A DNA stretch of 64,000 bases from Amphibalanus amphitrite (GCF_019059575.1 NW_024881780.1:248001-312000); one strand, 5' to 3'. Counted from the stretch's first letter, positions 32,801 through 39,990 are shown. Numbers and translations are program-made. Notes: generated by a model not told the origin, from the letters alone.

Positions 32801-34368
32801 GGTTGCAATAAAATGCAAAAAAAAATGAGGGGAATCTGCAGAATATATAAAAGACCACTTAAAAAAACTCGGCGCATCTTACCACATTTCCGTTTCCCAC
32901 GTTCATCGCAATGCCATGATCTCTCCGTATACCGTGGCTTTATCCGATTCACCTTATTGAACACGAAAATGCAGCGAATTCTCATATAACGCGAATACCC
33001 TCGCAATCTTCACTACATTCTAACAGTCATCTCACTATCAGCCATCAAACTCAACGCACAGAGTAGACCTAGAGCAGACACTTCTTTTACGCACCCAGAT
33101 AAGTATGGCTGACGCGACTGGATGACCGACAGAACTGCAACTGGAGAACTGTTCTCGTCAAACCACGACAGCCATTGGAGGAGAGAGCGAATCCATTAGC
33201 GGGTGACAAAGTGAGGTGTTTCTCTGACGAATGGCTGTCACGGAACGGCCGGTGTAAGTGACCGGTGATATTGGCACAGCTGATCCGTGATTGGTGCCCG
33301 GTGCAACGAGAGACATATGCACGTTCAGCACTCAGGGCCGCATAACGCCATGCCGTCATTACGCATTCTTGTCCAAATACAATGCATTTGTGCTTGCACG
33401 TATTGTAGATAGATCGTGTTAGGTTATGTCAGGTCAGGTAATAGGGGATGGACATTGGACACAACGAGGCGAATAAATAAATAACTGAGCCCAGGTCAGG
33501 CCAGGCCAACCATCACGAGTCCGCCTGGACATTTTTCTCGAGCTAAGCGCGCTCAAATAGTAGCTTCCAAATGCTCCAATGAATGCGAATATTTGCTGTT
33601 TTCGACGTTTGATTTATTCGTCGTTTGATTTACCTTTCATTTATTAAATTTCTCTTTATGTATCTAAAAGATTTGCTATTTCAACTCATCTTTATTGAGA
33701 ATTAGCTAAGCTAAATACCGATCAAAAACAGATCTAGACGGGCTTCAATTACTGAATCGTCTCATTTCAAGCCACCCCCATTATCTTGAATAGAGTCACG
33801 GTACAAGTTAGAAAAGCGAAACAAGGACCTCCCACTCGAATATCTCTGCACGTGCCTCAAACGTCGAAGCACCCACGAAATCACGCTTGCGAGTCACGCA
33901 ATCCTGCGTGAGAGCGTCTCGTGAGAGTCCCGTGGATCGCGTATGAGTGCACTGTCCGTGAACCGTGATCACTGGTTCGTCTGGGAACGGAGCGCTGTCG
34001 TATCGTCGCCCTGCACTGACAGGATGTGGAGCAGCCGCCACGGCCGGTCGGGCACGGCACCGCGCCGACCGCGGCGGTGTGCTGGACGCACGGCCGTGGT
34101 GAGATGCCCCCTCTTCCGGCAACACCAAAGATCTGTGATCTAGCTACACACTCTTGTAGTCTGTCAGCAGCCCAAAACAGCCTGAAACGGTGAATGTCCC
34201 TGCTATACGGTCTATACCTACTCACCAAATTCGAATTTTCTCTTCCCGTCGCAGTGCTTCATCCCTTTCGATGACATCCAGAATGCGCTGCTGCTCTTCT
34301 GAAGTCAGATTTAGGTCCTGAAACGCCAGCTGAGCGGCATTTGTGACGTCACTTACGGCCATTTTCGT
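1..34368 (-). CDS. btsz: Bitesize / synaptotagmin-like Rab effector, whole gene (3' end outside window)
   Basis: Seven exons on the minus strand (34226-34368, 31151-31366, 30463-30590, 30004-30169, 29593-29746, 15294-16110, 1-8831) have GT donors and AG acceptors, and their phases all agree. From the ATG at 34362 the coding length in the window is 10,449 nt, exactly 3,483 codons, still open at position 1. The N-terminus is a Slp homology domain: helix, eight-cysteine zinc finger, helix. In known Slp proteins this binds GTP-Rab27, and two C-terminal C2 domains bind phosphoinositide membranes. No C2 domain is visible here, so it must lie beyond the left edge if present. A giant disordered middle exon is characteristic of insect Bitesize, which organises apical actin and moesin in epithelia; vertebrate Slps are much shorter. 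The SHD family call is strong. Orthology to Bitesize rather than another Slp is inferred from the size. Confidence 0.78.
9120..10300. mobile_element. TIR element with GGGGAGAGTGGGG ends, copy A
   Basis: The two ends are inverted repeats: TAGGGGAGAGTGGGG then AAGATGCCCAGGG on the left, and the reverse complement on the right. Each is flanked by TA, suggesting a TA target as in Tc1/mariner-type elements. Inside, GGGGCATCTTACCCC-like motifs recur and a block of the GGGCCCTC minisatellite lies at about 9450-9890. There is no transposase frame, so it is non-autonomous. Confidence 0.7.
9450..9890. repeat. Degenerate GGGCCCTC minisatellite inside copy A
   Basis: Irregular repeats of GGGCCCTC-AGAG-type units with CGTCGTNAG spacers recur roughly every 25-35 bp. 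The same motif family reappears near 24.7, 41 and 45 kb. Confidence 0.6.
10653..11610. mobile_element. TIR element with GGGGAGAG ends, copy B (TTGTATCA interior)
   Basis: Its inverted ends start TAGGGGAGAGYGGGG and continue into GTTGTATCA on both sides. TTGTATCA or its complement TGATACAA recurs at least seven times inside. TA flanks both ends. A short GTAT microsatellite lies at about 11067-11092. No coding capacity is seen. It shares the terminal 15 bp with its neighbour at 9120 but not the interior. Confidence 0.7.
11976..13895 (+). CDS. Non-LTR retrotransposon reverse transcriptase, 5'-truncated (L2/CR1-like)
   Basis: This is a 639-codon open frame. Residues about 40-240 hold the pre-RT and fingers region (YFVNVGP, HKSGDPSNPVNFRPIS). 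Motif A is DLSKCFDVIDH, with the catalytic Asp at 273; the B-like motif reads VFQGSALGPLL, and motif C is YADD at 362-365. The thumb and a C-terminal NFNHAL region follow. The apurinic endonuclease normally upstream is missing, so the copy is 5'-truncated; the first 35 residues are probably flanking sequence read through. The usual proline of the PQGS motif is replaced by Phe. The frame is otherwise intact, implying recent insertion. It lies antisense within a btsz intron. Confidence 0.85.
   Translation: MPSSSRNLKVPRCFQLALQKLTTENLELSFQKKKRIKLYRSQTNVSLRLEPQEQGPHTLWRNIRQHVAGKQPSQRTVPLVSAGDMNAYFVNVGPKVAREVRLQGSEPSIPGRLPRVGACAFAVSAIDLRTLNSVILSMPGTSACGVDGICVRVIKMCLPVISHILLHLVNSCLTRCDIPAEWKHSLVNPIHKSGDPSNPVNFRPISIIPVISKIVERVVQRQLYHYLTINHLLSDTQHGFRTRHSTETALVTISDRVLLANDQNQISLLCLLDLSKCFDVIDHSKLLQKLQLHGVDTAWFEAYLQNHTQSVSFTDVSGNRQTSTALPNNMGVFQGSALGPLLYTVFSNDLSLFVPDATVVQYADDTQVMVCGNRTALSDLTERMEQVLSSLDLWFRANSLKVNPDKTQLIAFGSRQNLRNITPFGVKFRERTIQPVLEVRNLGVVFDRHLSWDAHVQEITRKCFGILIGLSHIRHYLPVEVLPTIVAALVLSRVRYCLPVYGNGSRKNLDKIQKVINFAARVVSGRRKFSRSADVRAALGWLDAEDLFKFHTLALLHKICMHHTPVSLSSSLQTNRETRERSTRHDDDLRLPRVRTETGRRRFLYRAPMLYNALPVEMRTMTVANFNHALKRVISTRET
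12040..14102 (+). mobile_element. LINE fragment, RT frame plus 3' UTR
   Basis: The 3' UTR follows the stop at 13895 and ends in the short tandem tail TTGGTATTGGTATTG at 14088-14102, typical of L2/CR1-clade LINEs that end in a microsatellite rather than poly(A). The 5' boundary is approximate. Confidence 0.7.
14103..15293. other. Intronic sequence without recognisable features
   Basis: Moderately AT-rich. No coherent frame, inverted ends or tandem repeats were seen. Confidence 0.5.
15294..16110 (-). CDS. btsz: btsz-like exon: 272-residue linker with basic-S phosphorylation-type motifs
   Basis: The acceptor TTGTTCACAG ends at 16111 and the donor GTAAGC is at 15293-15288; the exon enters in phase 0 and leaves in phase 1. 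Residues 268-540 begin LDGFTPVLGRARKGSESEPV. They include an acidic ALDRALDEALDEVLDG stretch, RRASMP and RRKSES (basic-x-Ser sites of the kind used by AKT/PKA-class kinases or 14-3-3), a helical IKWPHLVELALKRHRHSYN segment, and an Arg/Ser run (RSRSSSSGKSRSPSRG). The helical segment is the only candidate folded or binding region. No named domain is recognised. Confidence 0.75.
16802..17278. mobile_element. TTAA-flanked MITE, GGGACCCTCCCACC family, copy 1
   Basis: The inverted ends read TTAAAGGGACCCTCCCACC and the reverse complement ending CCCTTTAA. TTAA at both ends is the piggyBac-type target signature. The 477 bp have no coding capacity. A near-identical copy is at 42542-43017. Confidence 0.85.
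17275..17340. mobile_element. Start of a second GGGACC MITE abutting the first at one TTAA
   Basis: The last TTAA of copy 1 is immediately followed by AGGGACCATCCCACC and the first 50-60 bp of the same family. No matching right end is clear before about 17430, so this is a truncated copy. Confidence 0.6.
17341..18950. other. AT-rich intronic sequence
   Basis: There are no convincing genes, only a few T-runs. It may be decayed transposon DNA, but no ends were found. Confidence 0.4.
19160..19232 (-). pseudogene. tRNA-like sequence / SINE head
   Basis: On the minus strand TAGTGTAGTGG fits the polymerase III A box and GAGTTCGAGTC fits the B box, about 35 bp apart, as in a tRNA. The acceptor and anticodon stems do not pair well, so this looks like a tRNA-derived SINE promoter or a pseudogene rather than a working tRNA. 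Confidence 0.5.
19466..19550 (+). promoter_or_regulatory. Promoter-like cluster: two CRE sites, TATATA, initiator-like TCAGTT
   Basis: TGACGTCA occurs at 19468-19475 and again at 19480-19487, followed by TATATA at 19522-19527 and TCAGTT at 19543-19548. The TATA-to-initiator spacing of about 23 bp is shorter than usual. No coding frame follows, so it could drive a non-coding RNA, belong to a repeat, or be chance. Confidence 0.25.
19560..20149. other. Intronic sequence without recognised features
   Basis: AT-rich, lying between the promoter-like cluster and the LINE tail. No frame or repeat boundary is identified. Confidence 0.4.
20150..21660 (-). mobile_element. 5'-truncated LINE with TAAGGTAAGG tail
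   Basis: The 3' UTR ends on the minus strand in AAGGTAAGGTAAAGGTA (20168-20150), a short tandem tail like those of CR1-group LINEs. The 5' junction is about 21660. Confidence 0.65.
20243..21703 (-). CDS. Non-LTR reverse transcriptase fragment with an internal insertion (CR1/Jockey-group)
   Basis: This is a 486-codon open frame. LINE homology starts at about residue 16 (RPRRSC). Motif A is YLDFRKAFD with Asp-48, the B motif is GVPQGSVLGPLL, and motif C is FADD at 134-137. Residues about 150-231 are an unfamiliar, partly acidic insertion; homology resumes at DDIDALVEWSDRWQLPFN (GKCKILHLG after it). The thumb and C-terminal RRSFSVRVVNDWN-type ending (here RQSFSVRVVNDWNSLP) are present. Endonuclease and the first RT motifs are missing, so the element is 5'-truncated. 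The first 15 residues come from flanking DNA. It is in the same orientation as the host gene. Confidence 0.85.
   Translation of the reverse strand: MSCEDSFGYHDIYGTRPRRSCSSQLMEVLDDWTKMLERGDPVDVAYLDFRKAFDSVPHNRLLKKLRCSGISGKLLKWIEAFLSGRNQKVVVNGSLSDSLAVRSGVPQGSVLGPLLFLLFVDDIPSVVDCSVKMFADDTKLYRDVSTLYDSDSSSAAAEVVELAVAQQRAGRNHSTQLTQRAPEERRLNTVGALPEDDEEGEVAVSHVRDVRYHSARPSPMQQARDPTAVTTLQDDIDALVEWSDRWQLPFNEGKCKILHLGRNNPRIKYTMRGVELEAVETERDLGVHIDSSLKFRKQAATAAAKANQILAVIRRSFELIDEFTLPLLYKTLVRPHLEFGNVAWGPFNRADQLLIEKVQRRATRLVASIRHLPYEVRLQTLKLPTLSYRRRRGDMIQMYQLFNGGVDLSPEDFFSTATDDRTRGHSRKVQKPRAESRPRRQSFSVRVVNDWNSLPSSVVGAVSVEQFKSRLDAHWANIRYLIPDRS
21690..21965. repeat. Foldback repeat of GACGAAGAAATGCG motifs
   Basis: The left half carries CGCATTTCTTCGTC and the right half its inverse, with several degenerate copies of each. 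This makes a self-complementary repeat next to the LINE's truncated end. No transposon family is recognised. Confidence 0.5.
21990..22112. mobile_element. Left part of a GGGACC MITE split by the Foldback element
   Basis: The segment around AACAGCGGAGTTCCCAAAAA through GAAAACGGT matches the interior of the MITE at 16802-17278. The right part resumes at 29376 and ends in GGGAGGGTCCCTTTAA at 29497. The left terminal repeat is lost or diverged. Confidence 0.7.
22171..23391. repeat. Left tandem array of the Foldback arm
   Basis: About nine monomers of 134-137 bp run in direct orientation, each with TTAGATTTTCATAAAAACTG, a GGACGCTGATTCCAA segment, ATATTATACTTTGG and a GGGGACCCCC end. The TTAGA starts at 22171, 22306, 22442 and 22576 give the period. 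Confidence 0.9.
23778..24308. mobile_element. hAT MITE rich in TGASTCA motifs, copy 1
   Basis: It has ends CAGGGTTGTGC and GCACAACCCTG and an exact 8-bp duplication CTATATAC at 23770-23777 and 24309-24316. The 531 bp are largely alternating TTGACTCAACTC-type motifs, with at least 15 exact TGACTCA or TGAGTCA. Non-coding. Confidence 0.9.
24634..26210. repeat. CAGTGGCGTAGCC-type element fragment with GGGCCCTCAGAG minisatellite
   Basis: It starts CAGTGGCGTAGCC, a terminus also seen inverted at 41913 (GCTACGCCACTG). It then carries many degenerate GAGGGCCCCACACCGGC-type units. No right terminus is found before the hAT end. Confidence 0.55.
25735..25915. repeat. GGAGCC hexanucleotide repeats, interrupted
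   Basis: Three runs of GGAGCC are separated by short AT-rich spacers within the minisatellite. Translation gives Glu-Pro repeats; judged non-coding. Confidence 0.75.
29376..29497. mobile_element. Right part of the split GGGACC MITE
   Basis: It resumes with the duplicated GAAAACGGT and runs through AAATTTGGTAGAT to GGTGGGAGGGTCCCTTTAA, matching the right half of the copies at 16802 and 42542. Confidence 0.85.
29593..29746 (-). CDS. btsz: btsz-like exon: Ser-rich linker
   Basis: The acceptor CTGTTTCAG (29755-29747) completes a Cys codon; 51 codons follow to a GTAAGT donor (29592-29587), phase 0. The peptide begins RRQRMGALSSQAYAEDPAVS and is Ser/Thr-rich. No domain is seen. Just downstream on the minus strand, the 13.5-kb repeat-filled intron begins. 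Confidence 0.65.
30004..30169 (-). CDS. btsz: btsz-like exon: Pro/Gly/Arg-rich linker
   Basis: The acceptor TTTCACAG is at 30177-30170 and the donor GTACGT is at 30003-29998. Only the frame demanded by the previous exon (phase 1) is open: it gives NPGGPGRGPNGLHAARGRPG and then an RPRPRPRPRPD repeat. The obvious alternative frame meets a TGA. The peptide is low-complexity and arginine-rich with no domain. The exon is accepted because both its phases fit its neighbours. Confidence 0.6.
30463..30590 (-). CDS. btsz: btsz-like exon: second helix of the Slp homology domain
   Basis: The acceptor (GAAACAG) at 30593-30591 completes Met-118. The exon continues EIQLATGQWMDLFTKR and then a basic RRQIRRSM stretch, ending in phase 1 at a GTGAGT donor (30462-30457). 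The ATG-W pattern after the last zinc-finger cysteines is the SHD2 helix of Slp proteins, which with SHD1 grips Rab27. The following residues are positively charged and likely disordered. Confidence 0.8.
31151..31366 (-). CDS. btsz: btsz-like exon: FYVE-type zinc finger of the Slp homology domain
   Basis: The acceptor TTGCAG (31372-31367) completes the Trp-46 codon, then 71 codons run to a GTGAGT donor (31150-31145). Eight cysteines at residues 71, 74, 88, 91, 96, 99, 111 and 114 follow the pattern C-x2-C-x13-C-x2-C-x4-C-x2-C-x11-C-x2-C. The landmarks LGRIFNRGAPC and WVCTVC match Slp-family zinc fingers. The preceding RLKSELQML continues the first helix. This is the most diagnostic segment of the gene. 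A 40-bp tandem duplication lies just outside the exon and covers the acceptor. Confidence 0.9.
31358..31433 (-). repeat. 40-bp tandem duplication spanning the zinc-finger exon acceptor
   Basis: Two copies of a TTCAGTCGCC..CTGCAGCTCAG unit lie 40 bp apart. The copy at the exon carries the acceptor TTGCAG. The upstream copy reads TTGCGG at the same place, so its AG is lost. Confidence 0.75.
31580..32606. mobile_element. TTAA-type MITE with CCCTCGCCCTGGCAGGG ends
   Basis: The inverted ends are CCCTCGCCCTGGCAGGG and CCCTGCCAGGGCGAGGG. The left TTAA has decayed to TAAA, the right is intact. G-run and C-run tracts lie just inside the ends, and TTGACCTCA/TGACCTGACC (AGGTCA half-sites) recur at about 32085-32470. 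Non-coding. Confidence 0.8.
32607..34225. other. Intronic sequence of the btsz-like gene
   Basis: Mostly AT-rich without repeats I can bound. A GC-rich patch at about 33880-34130 could hold an alternative leader exon, but no clean splice pair is evident. Confidence 0.4.
34226..34368 (-). CDS. btsz: btsz-like exon: start codon and first helix of the Slp homology domain
   Basis: The acceptor TGTTGCAG precedes ACGAAA and then ATG at 34362. The exon gives 45 codons plus two bases and ends at a GTGAG donor (34225-34221). The peptide contains LTSEEQQRILDVIERDEALR, ending in REEKIRIW. This is the amphipathic SHD1 helix that in Slp and Slac2 proteins contacts the switch regions of Rab27. It is the first ATG after the acceptor and the homology begins at once, so the start is well supported. 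Confidence 0.85.
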
Positions 34369-34426
34369 CTGCAACACAGGGACTGAGGTGGGTCACTGGA
34401 GTTGTGACGCTGGCTTAATCCATATA

Positions 34427-35049
34427 TCAACCCGCTTCCCGCTGGGGGGGGGGGGGCTGAATCTGCCTCCCTTTCGTGTTTTTCAAATAGCTTCAAAGCG
34501 CGTTATGTCAGCAAAGTAAAATGTTTAGTTCTTGTCATCCATTACTTAAACATGATCCCTAAAATTTGGGTGAAAATTGACCTTGACATGATTCATGAAC
34601 TCGATCAGAGCTTCTTTCAAATATGGTTCATATCACTGACTGAGTATGTCCATTGAGTTTCGTGAATAAAATGACCCATAAACGTGTCGCATATATCTTA
34701 ATTCTATAGTTAGTCTGTGGTGACCTGACCTTGACCTTGACTTTTGCATGACATTGTATGCAACGCATCTTGTATTGGTAGCCTAATCAATCCATTACTC
34801 GCCAACTGCGCTCCAAAGCTGATTATGTAGAAACCGGCCGTTTTTACCCTTGACCTGACCTTGATCTTGCCTCTAACCTGCCAGGACAATTTTTTGCTTA
34901 AAGTTCCATCCTGCTGATTGCTTTTCATTGCCGTTTTCCCGTCTTTCTACCACCTCGGATCGTAAGTAAGTGGGGAGACAGAATCTGCCACTCCCCTCCC
35001 CCAACCCCCACCCCTCCCCAGCAGGGCGCGTATGGCCGAATAGGGTTAA
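34427..35049. mobile_element. Diverged TTAA-type MITE (AACCCGC ends)
   Basis: It begins TCAACCCGCTTCCCGCTGGGG with a long G-run and ends in C-runs, then GGGTTAA. TGACCTGACCTTGACC half-site strings lie in the middle. Its right TTAA is also the left TTAA of the next element. Confidence 0.6.
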
Positions 35050-36155
35050 CCCGCGCCCCGCTGGGGGAGGGGGGCAGAATCTGCCCCCTCCCGTTTTTCG
35101 CCAATAACTTCTAAACGCGTTACGCCAGCGACGTCAAACTATCAGTACCTTATCATACATCAATATAAGATGCTTCCTAAAAATTTGGGCGAAATCCGTT
35201 GGATTTTTTTTTGAGAAAATGACGTTTTAGTGACGTCATGTCCGCCATTTCGCCTCAAAAACGGCAAAATTTCAAACGCCGCTAACATCTTCATTTTCAA
35301 AGGAATCAAGACAATAAAAATTGTTACACGTGATTCTACTTTGTCTATCAAATGGCTATCTCGGTTTTTTGAAAATTTTGGATTTGGGCCCAAATTTTTT
35401 TCTAAAAAAACTGACTTTTTTGGGAAAATAATTAAAAAATCCAAAATTTTGAGTGTATTAAAAAACGGAAACACGTCAGAGACGTGGTCTATGTGCACCT
35501 ATATACCAATTTTTAGATGAATCGGTTCAAAATTGTGGGAGTTATTCAAAATTTTATGACGTAACGACACACAAAATTTTTGAGAAAAAAAAGGAAGTTC
35601 TAGATCTCGTACGGAAACAAAAATAGCACCATTCGTTTCACCGTGAAAAACTGCATCAGCTGTACACCTTTTTAGGCCTTAACAACCAACTTCAAAATTT
35701 GACCTCACTTGACCTGACCTTGATCCCTGACTTCGACCTGAAAATCATCCAGATGTGGTCCATATCACTTATTGAGTGTGCCTATTGAATTCTATGAATA
35801 AAATGACCCATAAGACATCTATCGCACATGCCGTTTTCTATATTTCGTTTTGGTGACCTGACCTTGACCTTGACCTTTGCATGATATTGTATGCAACGAA
35901 TATTGTCTTGTTAGCCTAAGAACACGTTTTGGGCAATCAGTCTCAGTCCATTCTTCGGCAACTACGGTGCAAGGCCGATAATGTAGAAACTTGCATTTTG
36001 TACCCTTGACCTGACCTTGACCTGACCTCTGACCTACTTAAGCAAAAAAATTGGGCTCTTAAGATCCGCCTTGTTGAGAGCTTTCGATTGCCGTTTTCCC
36101 CGTCTTTCTACGACCATCGGTTCGGAAGTTCAGGGGGCAGCGGAGCGCGGGTTAG
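35046..36155. mobile_element. TTAA-type MITE, TTAACCCGCGCC family
   Basis: The left end is TTAACCCGCGCCCCGCTGGGG and the right end is GCGGAGCGCGGGTTAG. A TGACGTCA and several TGACCTTGACCTGACC strings are inside. Non-coding. Confidence 0.7.
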
Positions 36156-37001
36156 GTAAGTTTGTTTTTATGCACAGTGTCATGAGATGACGAAGTGTCA
36201 CAGAGACGTCGACGTGTGTACTCTACATATACATGTAGAGTGTGTACTCTACATGTACAACACTTACCTACCTATAGAGATGTCAACCGCAGCGTACCGC
36301 ACTCAACAGTCAACGTGACCCAGAGATGAGAAATCCAAACACACCACATAGCCGTCAAGGCACCGACGCAGCCGTCAACGCAGTCTAAATATATCACCGT
36401 AGCACAGAGACGCCAACGCACCACGCAACCGCCAACACACCAGACACACACTCTCGGCGCGGCAGCGGTGCGGCGAAGTGACGCGGCTCGCCGCACCTCG
36501 CGCGGCTCACGGCGGCTCAGTGCTCCTGATGAGCTGCGGTGCAGTGAGCCAGCCATCACTCTCACCAGTTTGAGTCATGGAGTGCTGGCTCCAAACTACG
36601 GCAATAGAGTGGTAGGCAATTGCGTGACATAGCCACTTTCATGTGTAGTGTCAGTGTGTGCCGTGTGGCATGGATGTGTGCGAGGCATATATTCGTGATT
36701 TAATTTAAAAATGCATAGGTAGGTGTATTGAGAGACCAAAACGGCGAAAGTTCGTCACTTCTTCTTGTACCTATTTCGTTCTTTCTTTTGCAATACATAG
36801 TAGGTACCTATTTTCTCAAAAGTTTAACTCGGATCATCATTTCAGACATTCTTCGATAGAAGGTAGGCCACGAAACACGAATTTCACGCTAACTCAGGCA
36901 GTAGACGCGCATCTGTGCGCCACGTGATCCACGGTTTCTCTTTCGGCGCCAGTCACCTTCCACCAGCACTGGAGTACACTACGAGGCAGCGGACGTGCGG
37001 G
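36156..37001. other. Intronic sequence with a small palindrome cluster
   Basis: TGTACTCTACATATACATGTAGAG-like inverted repeats lie at 36215-36260. Nothing else is recognised. Confidence 0.4.
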
Positions 37002-38041
37002 TTAACCCTCGCCGGACCTATTGGTTTTCTACATACGCGCCGGCCGAGGGGGGGGGGCGGGTACGACCCCCCCTCGCCGTTTCGCCCCTGGTGAAGCTAG
37101 CGCGTCGCGGAAAAAACGAGCGTGTGCGCCGTTACAAGACGCAGAGATTGGTACCCGATTTTAAGGTCCTAGGTCAACCGGTGACCTCTGAGGTCAGGTC
37201 AAGTGCCCCAGGGTACGGTTCAGTTTTTGGTGAATAACTTCGCAAAAAACGGCCGCAGAGCCGCGATTTTGGCAGCATCGTGTTCGCCTCGCTCAGGCGC
37301 GTCGAATGATATACTTTTCGTTCGGGTCAGGTCAACTTAGGGTGTTGACCTCAGGTCAAGGTCAGGTCAGCACCCCCAGGTCACGAAGTTGGTCGAAAGA
37401 GGTCATGTCGCATATCATTCGATTCGGCAGGTCTTCCTGAGTCCATTGGTGGCTTTCTCGACTCGCTAGCTCAATTTGGTCGGGAGTTATTGACGAAAAA
37501 CTAATATGACCTTGATGACGTCATAAATGACGTCACGGAAGGTCAACATTGCAAAAGTGACGCATCTAACCTTGCAAGGAGTGCATAAAATCACGATTCT
37601 GTGTGCTTGAGATAGTTGGAGATCGTTCCCGGCACCAGAATAGCAGTTTTCATTTTTCCCCATTGACTTATAATGGTGAGGTCACGAAAATGACCTGACC
37701 TCATATGACCTTAAGGAAAAATCCGAGATATACAAGTTGTGAGACTCATAATGGATACTAGATCCTGCAAGTTTCATTTCCCTGTGACATCTCCTCTGGC
37801 AGTGAGGGCGTTGCGAACTTGCGACATCTGAAGACCGTGCAGAGGTTCACTTATGACGTCATAGGTCAGTGACCTGACCTGACACAAAAAATGCGGTTGG
37901 TGTCAAAAGATGCGACTTGGATCAAAGGTCAGGTATGCCAAGTTTCAGCTCTCTATCGCCAGCGTGTTCGGAGCTATCGCGAAAAAAACCCTATGGGGGG
38001 GGGCGGCACCCGCCCCCCCCCCCTCGGCCGGCGAGGGTTAA
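37002..38041. mobile_element. TTAA-type MITE, TTAACCCTCGCCGG family, copy 1
   Basis: The exact ends are TTAACCCTCGCCGG and CCGGCGAGGGTTAA. Inside are G-run/C-run tracts, CAGGTCAAGGTCAGGTCA strings at about 37320-37400, and a TGACGTCATAAATGACGTCA pair near 37513. At 1,040 bp it is near-identical to 62528-63560. TTAA duplication and CCCT-initial ends match piggyBac-type elements. Confidence 0.9.
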
Positions 38042-38459
38042 AAGCGGGACCGTATTATCAGAAAGCGGATAAATGTCCCATTTTAAAAGGCAAGTTACGC
38101 AGAACTAACCGCCTTTTTCAGGAATGTCATACTTCATAGAGAAAAAGATAAGGTAGAAGACCGTTTCTGGGCCAGAACGTTGCAATATATTGTTTATACA
38201 TAAAGATAGGTTCATACCGAAATATATAAATTATTGTATTTCTCGACTGCTTGATAACCTGCAAATATTTCGCCAAAAAGGTAGGTATGTACCTGTGTAG
38301 TGTGTAGCGTGTACTTACACCGACAACATACAACTTTTTGTTTACCTACCTAAACGGTTCTAATGGGTGTGGTCCACTCGGCGCGTTATGCGCGCGCCTG
38401 GTTGTTATGCTGTTCCGCATGTGTCTCCTTGCGCACGTGTCGGTCGTCCTGCGCGGCAT

Positions 38460-38688
38460 TAGCCGTTTTCACGACGGCCATCTGGTACACATTTGGTGCA
38501 GATCTGGTACAGATCAGATGAAATAAATTACAGATGAAAAATAAAAAAAAAAATAAATTTATTTAAAAAAAAATAAATATATAAATGAAATAAATTTATA
38601 AAATGAAGATATCTGCTGTAAAAGAAATTAGGTGCAGATTTGGTCAAATCAGGTGCATTCGCCGGATAGCCCGTCGTGAAAACGGCTA
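38460..38688. mobile_element. 229-bp TA MITE
   Basis: A perfect 16-bp inverted repeat, GCCGTTTTCACGACGG / CCGTCGTGAAAACGGC, is flanked by TA on both sides, as in mariner-type MITEs. The middle is AT-rich. Confidence 0.8.
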
Positions 38689-39688
38689 GTATCAGATACA
38701 TAGACCGGCAGAACGAACAGCTGTGCCCTCTACATTTATTTTGATATCAACAGCACGAATTCGCGACCACACTTGTTGCACCGCTGAAATGGTGAATGGT
38801 GGTAATGGTGGGGGCACCAATGCATTGGTGCCCCTCTCCCCCACACTTTGAAGTTATTTTCCGATTGTTCGGAACGCATTTGGGATGAAAGTTGACATAT
38901 CTGACCTTGGCCTCAAGAATGATCTTCAAACAGCAACGAGCAGCCGCATTTTCAGGTCAGGTCAGGTCACTGACCTATGGCGGAATAAGTGATCCTCTGC
39001 ACGGTCTTCAAATGTGGCAACTTTGCAACACCCTCAGTGCCAGGAATATTTCTCAAAGGGAAGAAACATAGGTACAGGACGTAGTAACCTCACAATCACC
39101 CACAACGCTTATATCTCAGATTTTTCATAAGGGCCACCTGAGGTCAGATCAGGTCATCGGGTCAGGTCAGGTTATCTGACCTTGGGGTCAACGCCCTTAT
39201 TTGACCGCTGTCAAACAAAGGCCATGTCATTCGCACGCCGGAGCAGGACGACCTTAATCTTTTTTTGCCAAGTTATTCGATAATAATCGCCTCCCTTACC
39301 TGACCTCCATTTGACCTGACCTCAGAGGGGAGGCGGGAGCTGAGACTTTAAAATGGGGTACCAGTTGCCGTGTCTCGTAGCGGCGCACGCGCTCGTTTTT
39401 ACGCAAAATTCTATCTCAAATCGGGGCGAAACAGCGAGCAGCCCCCTGCCCCCCCCCCTTCCCCCACTCTCCATCGACCTTGTGTGTAGAAAAGCGATAA
39501 GTTCGGCGAGGGACAATGCAGACCAATGAATAGGTAATACAGTCCACTAATCGTAAGGCCAGCATCAAATCGTCGTATTGATTCAGCAAAAAAGCATGGA
39601 CCTGCAGTCTGCACATCCAAAAGCATGTATTACATTATACTATATAGTATATATGTTGACATTTTCGAGTAAACTCAATGCAACTCAC
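38689..39688. repeat. Decayed AGGTCA-bearing repeat within intron 1
   Basis: CAGGTCAGGTCAGGTCAC at about 38954, further half-sites at 39130-39180 and a C-run at about 39445-39470 resemble the TTAA MITEs, but neither end is intact. Confidence 0.5.
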
Positions 39689-39990
39689 CTATTGTAAGGT
39701 GTCGAACGGTCTAACTTCTCAATCCTCCGAATCAAATCCAAACCTTCGTCGTCCCAGTAGTTTCCTGTGCCAGTGTGCCACTCCCTCGTGCCACCACAGC
39801 CCCGCCCTCGCCCAGACTGTGCGGAAGCGAGTCCGATCAAAGACCACAGTCGTCGAGACGTCGCCGCTCGCGATCGCACTGATAACGCCCCGAGACACGG
39901 CGAGTGCAAACAGCCCCGGGCGGTTGTGACGTCACTCGCACGGGAGCGGCGATTGCCCCGGGCGCCGGGTCACGTGACTGACAGAACTGA
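39689..39990 (-). promoter_or_regulatory. Candidate promoter and non-coding first exon of the btsz-like gene
   Basis: This GC- and CpG-rich block stands out from the AT-rich repeats around it. Read on the minus strand it ends in a strong donor (AATAG|GTGAGT, donor at 39688-39683). The coding exon at 34368 begins with an acceptor (TGTTGCAG) only six bases before its ATG, so an upstream leader exon is required. Two arthropod-type initiators (TCAGTT and TCAGTC) lie at 39990-39985 and 39981-39976. A CACGTG box lies close by and a TGACGTCA cAMP-response-like site lies just downstream, near 39930. No TATA box is evident. The link to the gene rests on strand, splice signals and position only. Confidence 0.4.

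Noticed and set aside
39685-39909. 74-codon minus-strand frame in the GC-rich block upstream of the btsz-like gene
   Set aside because: It overlaps the candidate leader exon, has no domain and the splice to the known ATG makes it untranslated; an upstream ORF cannot be excluded.
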